A DNA stretch of 64,000 nucleotides, taken from the NCBI GenBank assembly GCA_018257865.1, contig JAEUBA010000001.1, forward strand, positions 496,001-560,000, in the 5' to 3' direction. A program made the position numbers and the translations under genes. Positions 46,577 through 58,440 of this stretch are shown here, piece by piece. Below the pieces are notes generated by a model. The model was not told the DNA's origin. It saw nothing but the letters and a program-made list of their open reading frames with translations, and did no database searches. This stretch comes from Stereocaulon alpinum (taxonomy: Eukaryota > Ascomycota > Lecanoromycetes > Lecanorales > Stereocaulaceae). Each line of letters starts with the position of its first letter. Position 1 is the first letter of the stretch.

Positions 46577-47779
46577 ATGCCTTCAATGTTCGAGGGTCTC
46601 CAGTTGCCCGCAATATTCGACGCACATGTTCACCTACGCTCCGGGGAGATGATGGAGACAGTAGTTGGGACTATACGAGATGGAGGCGCTGATATGGTCT
46701 ATGTAATGGCAAGTCATCTTTGCACAGTGGACCCACAGATAAAGCCTAATTCAATCCTTAAGCCCAACCTTGTACCGCCAATAACGAATATAGAGATGGC
46801 TCTTGACTATCAATCGAAGCTTAAAGCTCTGGAACCCAATGTTACCTTCTTGATGTCATTATTCCTATGCCCAGCTCTGACTCCTGACATGATCGTTGAG
46901 GCTCGGAAAGCAGGGGTTAAGGGCGTCAAGTCTTATCCAGTACCACACTCCGCAACAGTACACAGCGCCAGAAGATTTATCACGCTGACCAGCGATTAGG
47001 CGGGAGTGACAACGAACTCTGCAACCGGAGTCCTTGATTACAAGTCTTTCTATCCAGTCATAGCCGAAATACAGAAACAAGGACTTGTTCTCAACTTGCA
47101 TGGAGAGTGTCCGTCCAGCTCTAGAGATGAAATCACGGTGTTGAATGCCGAAGAAGCATTCCTACCAACTCTGGGTATGCTTCATCGAGACTTTCCAGAC
47201 CTAAAGATCATTCTAGAGCACTGCACGACCGAGAAAGCCATCGAAGCTGTCAAATCTTATGGCCCAACGGTGGTAGGTACCATCACTGCTCACCATCTCT
47301 CCCTTACGGTCGATGACTGGGCTGGAGACTCCTTCAATTATTGTAAGCCCGTGGCGAAAACACCCCGAGATAGGATTGCCTTGTTGAAGGCAGCAGCGTC
47401 TGGCAGCCCTAAGTTCTTCTTTGGGTCCGATTCCGCTCCGCACTCCATACAAGCTAAGCAAGGAAGTCTCAATCCTCCAGCTAAACAAGCAGCTGGTGTC
47501 TATACCCAACCATTCTGTACACAATTGGTGCTGGATGCTTTTGAACAAGGCTGTCAAGAAGGCTTGCTCAATGAAGATCAACTCACCCACAAAGTATTGT
47601 CCGGATTTCTTGGCGAGCATGGAAGACTCTTCTATCATCAACCGATGAGTAATAGGCAAATCATTCTTGGGGCAAGGGAAATCATTCAAATCCCGGACCT
47701 CATCGCGGTGGACAACCGAACGGTGGCAATTGCGCCTTTCCGGAGAGGACAGCGCACCCGAAGCCTCGGGTGGCTGTAG
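46577..47779 (+). CDS. URA4: Dihydroorotase (class II, URA4 type)
   Basis: Zinc enzyme cyclising carbamoyl-aspartate to dihydroorotate in pyrimidine synthesis. Exons 46577-46708, 46763-46939 and 47000-47779; 362 residues, the usual family size. Metal site: His17 and His19 in DAHVHLRSGEMM, the carboxylated Lys100 in GVKSYP, then LNLHGECP, ILEHCTT, TITAHHL and the catalytic Asp in FGSDSAPH. Intron 1 (46709-46762) has a GC donor, ATG|GCAAGT, and AAG acceptor. It splits VYVM from PNLVPPIT, a family-invariant join. It is 54 nt without a stop, so its retention would insert 18 residues. Intron 2 (46940-46999) is GT-AG and joins KSYP to AGVTTNSATG. Without these introns the locus looks like a broken gene, which I reject. 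The start at 46577 fits the short family N-terminus, though the frame is open upstream. Confidence 0.92.
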
Positions 47780-48725
47780 ACCGGAGAACACGTCTTCACT
47801 GCCAATGAACGATGAGATGAAGCCAGTGGTCTACAGTACTCAAAATAGTGGTCAGATGAACCTCTTCTTCTCCCAAGAATCAGATTCATCGTTAGGCTGC
47901 AGGATATATGGATATCACCACCCAGATCAGGCGATCAAACCTGATAAGGATGTCACGAAAACGTCAAGATGATGCACACCGAGCCGCATGTAATGCGGCC
48001 TGCCTACAGTCTATCCCAAGGGAATTTGCTGCAGCAAACCGTTTGCGGCATACAAGGCCTTTCAGCGTTTCCTAACTTGAACGAAATGAAGTTCATTCAC
48101 TTCGTTTGTGCCACAGGCGCGTCTTGTGTTATATTTACCATTAGGCACCGGCTATGCGGGGGACACCGCCCCAGCCATCACGAAGTTTCATCTGTCATTG
48201 TGTTTGCTTCATTCATTTGCACTCTCTGCCAGTGGTTCCATGAACACTTCACAATGCGGGAGTGAAGCGCTAGAGTAAGGGCCCTGTGTCATCGGCAAGC
48301 ATATAAACCCTTCTATGCAACCTCCCTATCTTCCCTTCTACATATCCCTCAACCTCAGCAAGCACCCGATAACAATCCTTTATACTACTCTAAAAAGGAA
48401 CAAACCCTCTCTTCACCTATACTTGGAGACGCACAAAAGCAAGGTCGTTTGATCAACCGCAAACGTATGTGGTCAAACGTCCCTACCTCCATCAACACCT
48501 GGATACTGACGATGCTGTAGCAGCAGACCACAGTGACCATCAACAATCACCTCAATTTCTATAACCCTTGTCCTCATCCTGAAATCATACTCACCTCAAT
48601 CCTACTTTCACCATCAACAACGACAGTACATAACGCTACACCCCAGTCAGGGACGCTCGTCACATCTTCAACACTATTTTCGTCAACCATACAAACTTCT
48701 CCCGGATCTGTTTCACCGATTTACC
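47780..48725. promoter_or_regulatory. Intergenic with C/T-rich leader before CCCH gene
   Basis: About 950 bp. The last 420 bp before the start at 48726 are C/T/A-rich with few G, typical of strong fungal promoters and leaders, with an atataaa TATA-like box at 48300-48306. A plus-strand frame at 47969-48265 shows no motif. Regulation is inferred from composition only. Confidence 0.4.
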
Positions 48726-50463
48726 ATGGACAGCATCAAGTTCGAAGAGTCTGTCACTCCTCCTCCAAATCTTAACGTTGTCAAGCCCTCCATGTCCATC
48801 TCTCCTAAGCCCCGCATCTGCTTAAAGCGTAAGGATGACACCTACGTTCCCTTGATCGCAGTCGACGAGTTACCAACATGGCTTCGCCTGGAGGGAGTAC
48901 CTTTGACGCTGCGAGGTCAAGAGGTCTTGGACCTCGGCATGATGAACTGTGGAGATCAGCCCAAAACGAATAATGACTGCTACCACATTGAGCTCACAGA
49001 TATCCCGTCCAATATTCACATGTGCATTAGAAAAGAAGGAGATGAGTCAGATAATGGTTTGACAGGCAAAGAGCCGACGCATCCAGTGGGCAAAGTGTTC
49101 GTTGCACCAGACAAGAAAGCGATGGAATCGGTTGCGAAAGCTGCTAAGGTAGACGACATTCGGGTATGTCTCTCCAATTACTCTCATGTTGATGCGGTTG
49201 CTGAACCACATTTAGACTAACATAGCCGACGTTACGTCGACCCCTGAGGATTCTCCAGAGCCTATCAAATTCCGGGGAACGCCAGGTACACTTGGCAAGA
49301 AAGTGTACTGCACATACTGGATCCGTACGGGCAACTGCAACTACATGCAGGAAGGTTGCAAGTATTTGCATGAAATACCTTCCGATGAAGAGACTAGGGT
49401 CGCCATTGGTGTTCGGACCTTCCCTACCTGGACTCGGGAGGATCCTACAGGCCCGCCTCATCCTGTCAAATTCCAAGGGCCGGCTGCTTTGTTGCAGCAG
49501 AGCTGGAGACGTCAGATTGACAACCACATCCAAGCTGAGCTCCCTGGAACTCCAAAGCGCGAGTACGGACCTGGTCGTGCGCGATCCCCCATTGCTGCTC
49601 CCATTCCCCGTCCTGGCCAGAACAAGTCTAACGGACTCCTGAGTGGCACTTACGTTCCTCCAACCGCTGCTTCTATGCAAGCTCCTGCTCTCTATCCGCA
49701 GACAAACTTCTTCGCTCCACAGCAGCAGTCGACTTTGTTCTCTCCTCCGCGGCGGCATTTTCCATCGCAAAGTAGTTCTTCGGGCCAGCAGGCATCACGA
49801 TCTCCATTTAATATGAACGTCAACACACACCAGTCAGCTACTCCTGCTTCGGAAGGCCCTTTGAGCCATCAATCCCACAATGATACCATGTCTCCCAACA
49901 ATCCGCCAATCTTAGGTACGAGCGGACGTCGTCAATCACCCGCAACTCAACCCCCTATCAGCCGTCCAATCACTGGTACACAGCCATTGAATTCTTCGCC
50001 AGCCAACGGGAGCTTCAATTTCGGGCGATACACGCCTTCTCAGGCCACTGGTAGCGATTATGCAACCTCTCAAGCCAACATACTCAAGCATGCGGACGGG
50101 AAGGGCTATGATCGATATGCGGGATTTGACAACAAGCGTAAAGCAACCAACAGCCGCTCTCCCAACTCCCGATCCTCCACGCCGGCCAGCTCCAACGCCA
50201 ATACTACTACTATTGGCAACGGTAACTATGCAAGTTCTTTCGACGGCATGCAAGAGAGTACCGCGTCTCCACCCATCCTCCATCGTCGTCTCTTTGTTGC
50301 TGACGGAGAGCCGCGTTACGTGGCCAACCCCGTCGATGATGTACAGGCCAAGCATCAGCCCAAGACGAGGAAGACCACCAATGGTAAGGGCAAAGCAAAC
50401 GGGCATGGCAAGGGAGGGCCATCGAACAAGGGCTCCAACCATGGTACGGACTCGCTGATATGA
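48726..50463 (+). CDS. CCCH zinc-finger protein
   Basis: RNA-binding-type protein of 561 residues: exon 1 48726-49163, exon 2 49216-50463, joined by a 52-nt intron (GTATGT donor, TTTAG acceptor). The acceptor ending at 49215 keeps frame while the later CATAG does not. The N-terminal part (to about 146) is a compact conserved-looking region (PTWLRLEGVPLTLRGQEVL, HPVGKVFVAPDKKAMESVA). A single finger follows at about 175-200: C-x8-C-x6-C-x3-H in CTYWIRTGNCNYMQEGCKYLH-type spacing. The rest is Pro/Ser/Gln-rich and disordered, ending in a Lys/Gly-rich tail. The single finger and disordered tail suggest mRNA binding; target and process are unknown. Start context ACCATGG is favourable. Confidence 0.85.
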
Positions 50464-51087
50464 CCAGCCGTGAGCATAATTCTTGCAAAGGTGGCGGGGA
50501 GCTGAGGTGCGGCTGTTGACGCACGGGTGCTTTACCAACACATGTTATTGACGGCTGGGATTTCTTCTTGCGTTTCTTTTTCTCGCACATGCATTGCCTT
50601 GCCTTCTTATTTATAAATTAGCCCTTCACTTGGATGGTCATCGATGATCGGGCGGGAGATATCGACCGCTCAAGCGATGGTCATTCTACCTCCGTGTCAA
50701 CTTTTGCTTCATCATGAGACCAGCGTGCATCTTCGGAAGCATGCGGCTCAACAACAGGCAGAGCTGCGTCCTCATTGGCATCTGTCTGTTTTCACAGCTT
50801 CCACGGCCCGATTGCGATTCATGCGTTACATGAAATACAGTGTAAATAAATACTTGCAGATAGACTTCAAGCATGCAAATGACTTCTGAAAGGACCACAT
50901 TTGGCAATGATCCCCTTTAAGATGATCAATGATACTTGACTATAGTGGAGACCCCATCGCAGCTCAAGAACGTTGTACAGAACGTGCCTGAGCAGGGTTA
51001 TGTTACAACCAGCCCTACGCGACCACAGACCCATTGCATACAACGTAGGACAAACACATCCAGCCCCAGCCCCAGCCCCACCCTCAG
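50464..51087. other. Convergent spacer with C-rich low complexity
   Basis: 624 bp between convergent genes. The end near 51055-51087 is a run of cagccc/ccccag hexamers that continues as C-rich DNA into the 3' end of the mS35 gene. No gene is supported. Confidence 0.5.
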
Positions 51088-52338
51088 CTACCGCAAAGCC
51101 CTCAACTTCCCCTTCCCCTTCCCCTTCCCCAACTTCCCTCCCCCCCTTCGCTGCGCCTCCAACGCCTCCCTACCCATATCCCTAACCGGCAGCGCCTGCA
51201 TAGCCTCCTCGATAATCTGACTCCCAATCAAAATCCTTCCCTCTTCCTCTCTCTTTTTCGCCACCACTTCCCTGTTCTGCCTTCCTTCTTCCAATAATGC
51301 CATCCTCTCCTGGTTTAATTTCCATTCCTCCGGGAATTCTACCCGTCTCTTGAATTTATGATGGCGGAAATCTAAGGGTACGTCTTCGAACATATCCTCT
51401 TCGTTCTTCGCTTCTGCTACTAGTGTATCGACTAAGTCGCCTAAGTAGCGTTTATTTTGTGCCTGTGTTTCGAACATCTCAGAGGACATTTTCACGATGT
51501 CTGTTTCGGGGTTATAGCGGGGACCAACTAGTTTTATCAATTTGATGCGTTGGGGTTCTGTTAGGGAAGCCATGTTTTGGAGATCGCGGGTGCAGAATTC
51601 GAGGACGATTTTGTTGGAGCCCGGGTGGTTTTCGCCCATGTAGGTTGTGTAGCGGAAACGGAGGGGTTGGTCTGCTGGGGGCTGTTCGAAGGGTTTGGCT
51701 AGTTCTGTGGAGACGTTATGTTAGCGAGTAGTGTGGAGGGATTTGAAGGGTGGAGGGAGGGGCGTACTGCTTAGCAAGGGCATCTCCCATGCTGCTATTC
51801 TGGCATACTCTCTCATCTCCCTGTGCTGTTCTAGCTCTCCGTGGCCGAGAGCTGTGATGTCGTCTCCTTCGAAGTCCTCATCTTCACCTGAGTCTTGCTC
51901 GTCCACCTCGCCCATGGCCATTAGGCCGGGTTTTATCCTTGGTATGGCGATCTCGACATGCGGTGATTCTTGGGCGGTCTCGTAGGCTAGATTCGAGGCT
52001 TCGCCTTGCAGTAATGAATCCACTTCTGGGGATGTCATGTAGTCGTGCATTTGCTTTGCTTCTTCCCGCCATTGTGCCTGCTCTTCTGGGGTGAGTGCGT
52101 TGTAGGCTGCTCGCTCATTGCTGGACAGATCTTTGATGTTGAATTTGAAGGGTTCTCTTGTACGTTTGGAGGAGCCGGAGGATGCTGAGTTTCTTTTATT
52201 GTCGTTGCGAGCGCGATAGATGGATGAAATGTGGAATTGGCGTGTGGAACATGTTAAGGGGATAAGTTTCCTTCGTCCTGGTGTTCGAGATGTGCATCTT
52301 AGAGCTACATAGCTCAGTCTACTAACTGAAGCGGCCAT
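51088..52338 (-). CDS. RSM24: Mitochondrial small-subunit ribosomal protein mS35
   Basis: Mitochondrial 37S subunit protein (mS35, yeast Rsm24). Exon 1 52338-51768, exon 2 51704-51088; a 63-nt GT-AG intron joins MPLLSK to LAKPFEQPPADQPLRFRY; 395 residues. The N-terminus (MAASVSRLSYVALRCTSR, followed by QFHIS) is a good mitochondrial presequence. Family marks are TTYMGENHPGSNKIVLEF, LTEPQRIKLIKLVGPRYN and SEMFETQAQNKRYLGDL, with YDYMTSPEVDS-like sequence before. The frame is open to 52491 and has another ATG at 52362; I chose 52338 because it gives the cleanest presequence. The C-terminus is a Gly-Lys repeat (KGKGKGK) coded by a 6-bp array, an unusual end for this protein and probably variable. 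Confidence 0.9.
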
Positions 52339-53335
52339 GATAGCTTGTAGATTCGTCTTCATGCTCGTCGGAAAAGGTAAGGTAGAACGCCAAGACTTTA
52401 GCGTCGGTGTCGACGAGAGCCGTCGCGGATACTGTAGGATCTCATCAACCTTGGAAGGGCCCTGGAATGGGGGCCAGAAGTAGATCACCATCTACGCTAA
52501 TGGGCTCGCTTATAGGGGTGTCTTATAGGGGCATTGACCTGGGAAATCATGAAATGATGTTTCCAACTTGACGAGGATTGTCGTCTGCTAAGGCATACAA
52601 CATAGGGCCACGGGCATCGAAATGAGTTCTAGCTTTCTACTGTATACATGCCAATGGCACCGATAGCTATGACATTGTCCGCAAGTGAAGGTCAAGACCT
52701 AGTAGGGCATAAGGTTTATCTGAGGACGGTGATCTATCGAGAGGCTTCGAGAACGACAAGTCATGTGGGAAGAGGAATGCGCACAAGGACAACGATCATA
52801 AAGTGATCACTTATGCCTATCATAGTGGAATCCCGATGATGGGTTTCGCAAGACAGGTGTATCAAATAGAGTCTGGTTCCAACTTGTTGTTTTGCCACAT
52901 TCAGCAGATAGCGCAATTTTCCCTGCTGCGAGGTATTTATTTCTTATGCAAATATCCAATTCCACTGCTGAAAGCCAGGGTCTCCTAGTAGCCAATGCTT
53001 CACCAACTGCTGCCTCATCGCTCATAGAGGCATTTGATGGGCTCGTCATGCTGCCCTCAGTCTGCTTCTTCCCAAGAGTCTGCAACCACTATCTTCTAGG
53101 CCTAGCATTTAGGACCCTGGATGATGGGCTCGCTGCATACGGAGCCTGGAGATATCTCTCATATACAATTCAAGAGCGGTGATATCATCATAACGAGACA
53201 TGGAACACCATGTGAAAGATCCGAACACCTCAACACTTATCATTGGTCGTTTTGACAGTCGTGGTCATCGACTGTGCTTGGATAAAACCTGCTTCTCCCT
53301 TGTAAAACAAACGCAGACTTGGAGTATCAATGCTT
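52339..53335. other. Intergenic, nothing recognised
   Basis: About 1 kb between the mS35 start and the HET gene end. Overlapping short frames at 52803-53182 on both strands lack motifs. It holds the mS35 promoter. Confidence 0.4.
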
Positions 53336-55994
53336 TCACCCCAGAATTATCTCTTTCCACTCGGCATTCGCAAACGCAGCTCTAAAGACCTTTCCAAGGG
53401 CCACGCGCTCCCATCTCATATTATCCTTCCGCTCGACAAGAAGCACATAATATAGATCCCACTCCGACTGTTCCCTCTCCTTCGGTATATAATACGTCCA
53501 AACGTCACATTCGTCCTTAGTGAAAGCCTTCGCCTCAGAAATAGCAATGAATTCGTGCTTCGAACGCTGCGACTTCGTCATCCACTCTTCATCTGCGACA
53601 AGCGATCCGCACCAGTCGCCAATCTCGTCAGCCATGTCGTACCTGCGGAGGCCTTTACCGGGCTGCGGTCCCGGGTTCTCTGACGGAACAAGATGTAATG
53701 AACTATGCCAGGTCCAGAACTGGAGGATTGGCTGATCTGGGAATTCCTTATCGGGCTCGGAGCTATAGTCCGCCATGACAACGCGATATGGATTTTCGGG
53801 CAGTGTTGAATGAAAGCATTTTGCCTTGTAGTCCGGTAAGCCCTCAGAGATGAAACGACCATAGTCGTCGAAGATGTTGTCGTCATCGTCTCTGTCACGT
53901 CTTACAACTCGCACATCACGTTCTCCACTCCTACCCCGGCTATGGTCATCAGCAACTACGTACTCTCGGCGTGCCCTATAGCCCTTCCATCGTGTCTCTG
54001 AGGATTTGTCTTCCATGGATTTCTCTCTATGCCACAATGGTCTCAGGTTTCCATGGCCGTCCCGGATGTACCAATGAATCCACGTGTGCTTTATCAGCCA
54101 CTCCTGGACGTTGGGAAGACAACCATCTACCATTGACGCTTTATACTCTGACTTGTTCTCCGTGGATACGTCAAGTGCATCGCTTGTCCAGCCGCACCAG
54201 GACCAACTAGGGAACTGCATACCACCGTACTCAGCTCTTTCCTTGTCCGTCTTCGGCACTCGGCGCTCGATTGCGCTCTGCGGCTCCCAAAGGAGAGCCA
54301 TATCGAAATGAGAACTAGGTAGACCGAAGATGAAGGGTGCCTGCATCGTCTTTTCCATGAGGTTGCCAATTCCGTTGAATGCCGCTAGGATGTCCTTCCG
54401 CTTTGTAAGGATCCGCGCGGTGTATAGAGACACGCAGTTTATGTAGACCCAAAGTGCACGCCGGCTCAACTCGCGGAACATCTGGAGGGGTGCGTTTACG
54501 AGGTCTAATGACCATCCCGCTCCTTCTCGGTCTGCAAAGATATCCTCTGACATGCCAGTCGACAAGCACTGGAAGTATACGCGACCTTCTGTGAAGATAA
54601 GGCACCGTTTCGACAGAAGACGTTCTTGAAAGCACCAAGCCCGAGTATGCCATTCAGAAGCCCTGATCCCTATCTCAGGCGGCCGCGAGACCGTTAATCG
54701 TACTCCTGGCGCACAATCTGCACTGGTCTGACGCGCATCGTGCTCTTTGGGGTGCATTGCTCTCAAGCCAGTCGATGAGTCAATACCATCGGCAGCACAA
54801 ATGGTCAATACTGCATTGCCGTAGATGAGATCCATGACACGCGAGTTGAGGCCCCAGGATCGGCTGCTGTCTTGGACAATACATAGTGAATCTATCCAGA
54901 TGTAGCGTACACCCAAGCACCGTACAAGATTGAAAGCATCATGGAATACACGAGGCAGGTCCTCAAGGTTCTTCTCCAATCCGCCATGACTCCGATGCAG
55001 CATGATGTTGGAAAGGTTGGTCGTGTAAGGTTTCCCCTTCCCCCACACGTAGCTCAAGGCTATATACGGTTGGTGCCTGATCCTGTTGTTATAAAGTTTA
55101 CTGCCCCTGATTCGTGGTCCCCGACCATACTCGTCTTCACAATAAGACGTATCACGCACAACCATGTCCGAGTAGTCTGTGTGTGTCTCGAAAGGTAGCG
55201 AGGTGAGTTGCATATCAAGAACATCGACAACCCCAAAATAGGATTGGGAGATGATATCGCCAAACCCGGCGGAACCTTCCACCATAGCATCATCACGGCA
55301 CGGGCCCCGATGGGTCTCACGGCAAAGGTCTAGCCAGCTCTTGATCAAAGCTTGATTACCCATCTCGGTATCGATGGTCCTCCCAAGAAACAGCGCCTCA
55401 TCTCCCCAGACTCGATGGGCGTCAGAGTTGGGTCGAGAATATCTTTCCGGCGCCACAAACACCAAATACGAATCTTTAAATCTTTTGTTGTCCCAGGTTA
55501 TGTGAATTCGACGAGTGCGGCTGTACACCCTGTCATCTCGACCACGAGAGGCAGCACGGCCGTCAAGCTCCCAGTTGACGTAGCATTGTGCGCTATCATA
55601 CGTACGGACAAGATCCACGGGCAGAGTAGACTGGATGACTAGTGTGCAAAAAGGACAACTCTCGCTCCGAAATTTGATATCTGCAAGGTTGCCAAGCGAC
55701 GTCCTCGTGGATCGTGATTTGAGTGGGATGTCGGACATATGAAGCGACTTCGGCTGAGGCAGGAATCTGTTGTGGACAATTTTCACGGATGGTGAAGAGC
55801 CAAAATCGATGATGAATTTATCGGCGCTGAGATCTAGGCTTAGGCATGTTGCACAAAGCTCCTGTTTTAATGGTTAGCGTTTTGAATCTATCGCGATGGT
55901 GACATATACATGCCTTTTTGGCCTCAATGCTCGCCTTGGCTTCGCTTGCTCCATTGATCAGCGGGCGGTCCGCTACTTCCTCGATAGATGGCAT
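53336..55994 (-). CDS. HET-domain protein
   Basis: Heterokaryon-incompatibility (HET) domain protein of 868 residues; members of this large fungal family can trigger cell death on non-self fusion, but most have no known partner. Exon 1 55994-55914 encodes 27 residues; exon 2 55861-53336 encodes the rest. The intron needs a GC donor (AAG|GCATGT) to keep frame with KELCATCLSLDLSADKF; every GT option nearby leads to a stop. The N-terminal module has Cys pairs (CATC, CPFC). The HET core lies at about 280-440: YIALSYVWG, YIWIDSLCIVQDS, DLIYGNAVLTICAADG, then RAWCFQERLLSKRCL and VYFQC. The C-terminal third is poorly conserved, with an Arg/Asp-rich linker and WSWCGW. The reading frame is intact. Confidence 0.87.
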
Positions 55995-58440
55995 GCTCTT
56001 GGTGTGTATTTAGACGTTCAGAGATGGAATGGCTCCAGGACTCGAGAGAAGTTTTCCGAGAATAATTCAAAGTATCAACAAAGTCAGCACGCAAAGTTTT
56101 CCAGATAGAGAACCCTCGTTCTTGCAGAGGTCAGGTCATCCCAAGAATTGAAGACAGTAGATGCGATCTGGAAAAACGGTCGAAGCTGCCTCATAAGAAA
56201 GGACAGGACTCACTATATCTGTAGTGAAAGCCTCAAGCTAGTAAGATGACTCATCCCTGCAGATGCAAAACCCCCTACGGGATCTCAGCCGCACCCAGCA
56301 ATGATAAGCAGAAGCCAATCAACTGAGGGTCAGCTTTCAATTTAATTCGAACAGCAATCATCAATCAGAATGTCTCGAACAGAGGCTTCATTGACAGAGC
56401 AGCTTCTTTATACTAATACCATACTGTTTTGGGTATTTCGGTCTTGTTATTGTAATGGTATCCTCTTGCTAAAAAAGCGGCATCAAATGGCGAGGTCCAC
56501 GGACTTGACTCACCCCCCGTAGAGTCGGCATAAGAGAAGCGTACAGTGTGGCAGGCTCCAATGAAACAAAACATGCAAAATTGAAGGCTGAAAACAATGC
56601 GTGACTAATTGCACCGACCTCCCTTCTGGAGTAGACGCGAGCTGAAAATGGCGGGGTAAAGCTGACATAAGGGCTGAGGAAACCATTCAGATCATGTAAC
56701 ATGTACCTCTCAACGCTCTTTCGAACAAGATTGACGTATAGTAAAGTGTGTGTTGACTAGTCGGTGAACGAGGTGTTTATAGAGAAAAGCTGTTGGTGGC
56801 CCATCTTAGAGGAGAGATAAAGGATCCCACACAATGTTCTTTGGACTAACAACCATCATCAAATATCCCCCTTTCCACCCTCTTATAAGTACACGCACAA
56901 GATTGACTTCGACATCCTACCAACAAGACAGCTTTGTCCAGTAACTCGTCTTCCAATTGGTCTTCTCGTCCCATCGCAATGTTGAGAATAGAGGTGATTG
57001 CGTGGATACGAAGCGAGAGTACTTTGTTAGCGTACATATACGGGGGTTCAACATGAAACTCATGCAGGAGGAGAGCTTGAGGGTCAGCGGATTAGTTCAT
57101 GTAAAGCACTATATGGGGACAAAGCCTTTCCTTCCACTACGGCCAATGTAGTCACCTTCGTTCTATATCGCTCGCTATATTCGCAATATTCTCCCCACGT
57201 AGTTTCCGGTTTTGGTTCTGCCTAGGATCGTCATACCTGAGCAATAGGCCGAGACACGGTATTATCTGAAGACTGGTCGATGTACAATCTGGTACGAAAG
57301 TATGGGAAAGGATGTATGCCCCTGATCGTGGCCCCAGCAATCTCATTGAAGAAGCATTGCCATGGATTACTTAGGCACCTGATACTGATTTCTCTGTGTC
57401 GAAACCCACAGTATGCGCCTTTAGATAGCAGCAAGCTCGAGGACAAGAAAACGAGGGGTTTCTGACATTGCACTCATGCTGTTATAGCCCTCATTCGAAT
57501 ATCAGCGATGATCTGTAGTCTACAGTTCATCTTGGTGCGCGCCTGCTGCCCTTCTGATAGAAATCTTTCATTGTTGCGACTATCAGTACAGCCGTGAGAT
57601 ATGTAGCAAAAATGCGGGAGTGTGGGATGTTAGAAGAAGCATATCGATCGGATATGAGTCATAATTCACTCATTTTCCATAGTGCGTCCTTGGCAATTTG
57701 TGCTTCTTCTTGCAGAATTTGCACTTTGGGTTCTTGGAGAGGCCAAAACTACCCTTACAAGAACCCTAACCTACCATTCTTATTTCTAAGACCTTAGAAT
57801 TGTTGTAAGCTCTATCACACTAGATTCCGATCCTATGATTATCAGAAATGAAGGCTCCCCCACATGCTCACCGATCCATAGGAGGCCGGCAGTGTCAACG
57901 CCCAATAAGGTTGATACAGTACGAATAGCATATCATCATGTCGACCTCTATTGCACTTGTGTTCAAGATATAAGGGCAAGTAGCCGAGAGCAGGGTGCTG
58001 ACACGCATATGAACCCATTGGCTCAGCCTAGTCGTAAAAGCGTAGAAATTCCCAAGTAATTGCCGAGAGGTGCAGCGGCTAGCGTCGGAGTTAGCAGCGG
58101 AATTGCTCCGTCTCACTAAGGTAGCGTAAGGAAGATGTTGTGGTTCTTAGTGCAGTCTTCAGGCTTCAAGGACCCCCTCACTTAACCGCGTTAACGCCAT
58201 TGAGTAGTGTATCACCGAGATAATTCGTGACTAAGTGTCCAATATATGGTTGCCGTGTTCCAACCGTCTTCGTTCACAGCTGCTTTCTCTTCCGATATGC
58301 ATTCCCAAAGGACCATTTCTCCGGCGAGAGCAGGCCCTTAAAATTGCGGGGTCAGGATCGTCGTCTGCGATCTATCTGTTCTCTTTTCTTAAGCATAGAA
58401 TCAGTGTTCGTTCTATGTCTTCTGCTTTTTGTGATTAGCA
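55995..58440. other. Gene-poor 2.4 kb stretch
   Basis: The longest empty stretch in the window, AT-richer than its neighbours. Short frames on both strands (for example minus 56469-56702, plus 57835-58059) lack motifs. I looked for transposon protein remnants and tRNA-like structures and saw none. It contains the upstream regions of the HET gene (left) and the MFS gene (right). Confidence 0.4.

Noticed and set aside
46337..47779. Dihydroorotase as a pseudogene interrupted by a stop at 46997-46999
   Set aside because: A GT-AG intron removes the stop and a GC-AG intron removes an 18-residue insert. The result matches the family without gaps.
47213..47791. Minus-strand 192-codon open frame
   Set aside because: It is the antisense shadow of the dihydroorotase last exon and has no motif.
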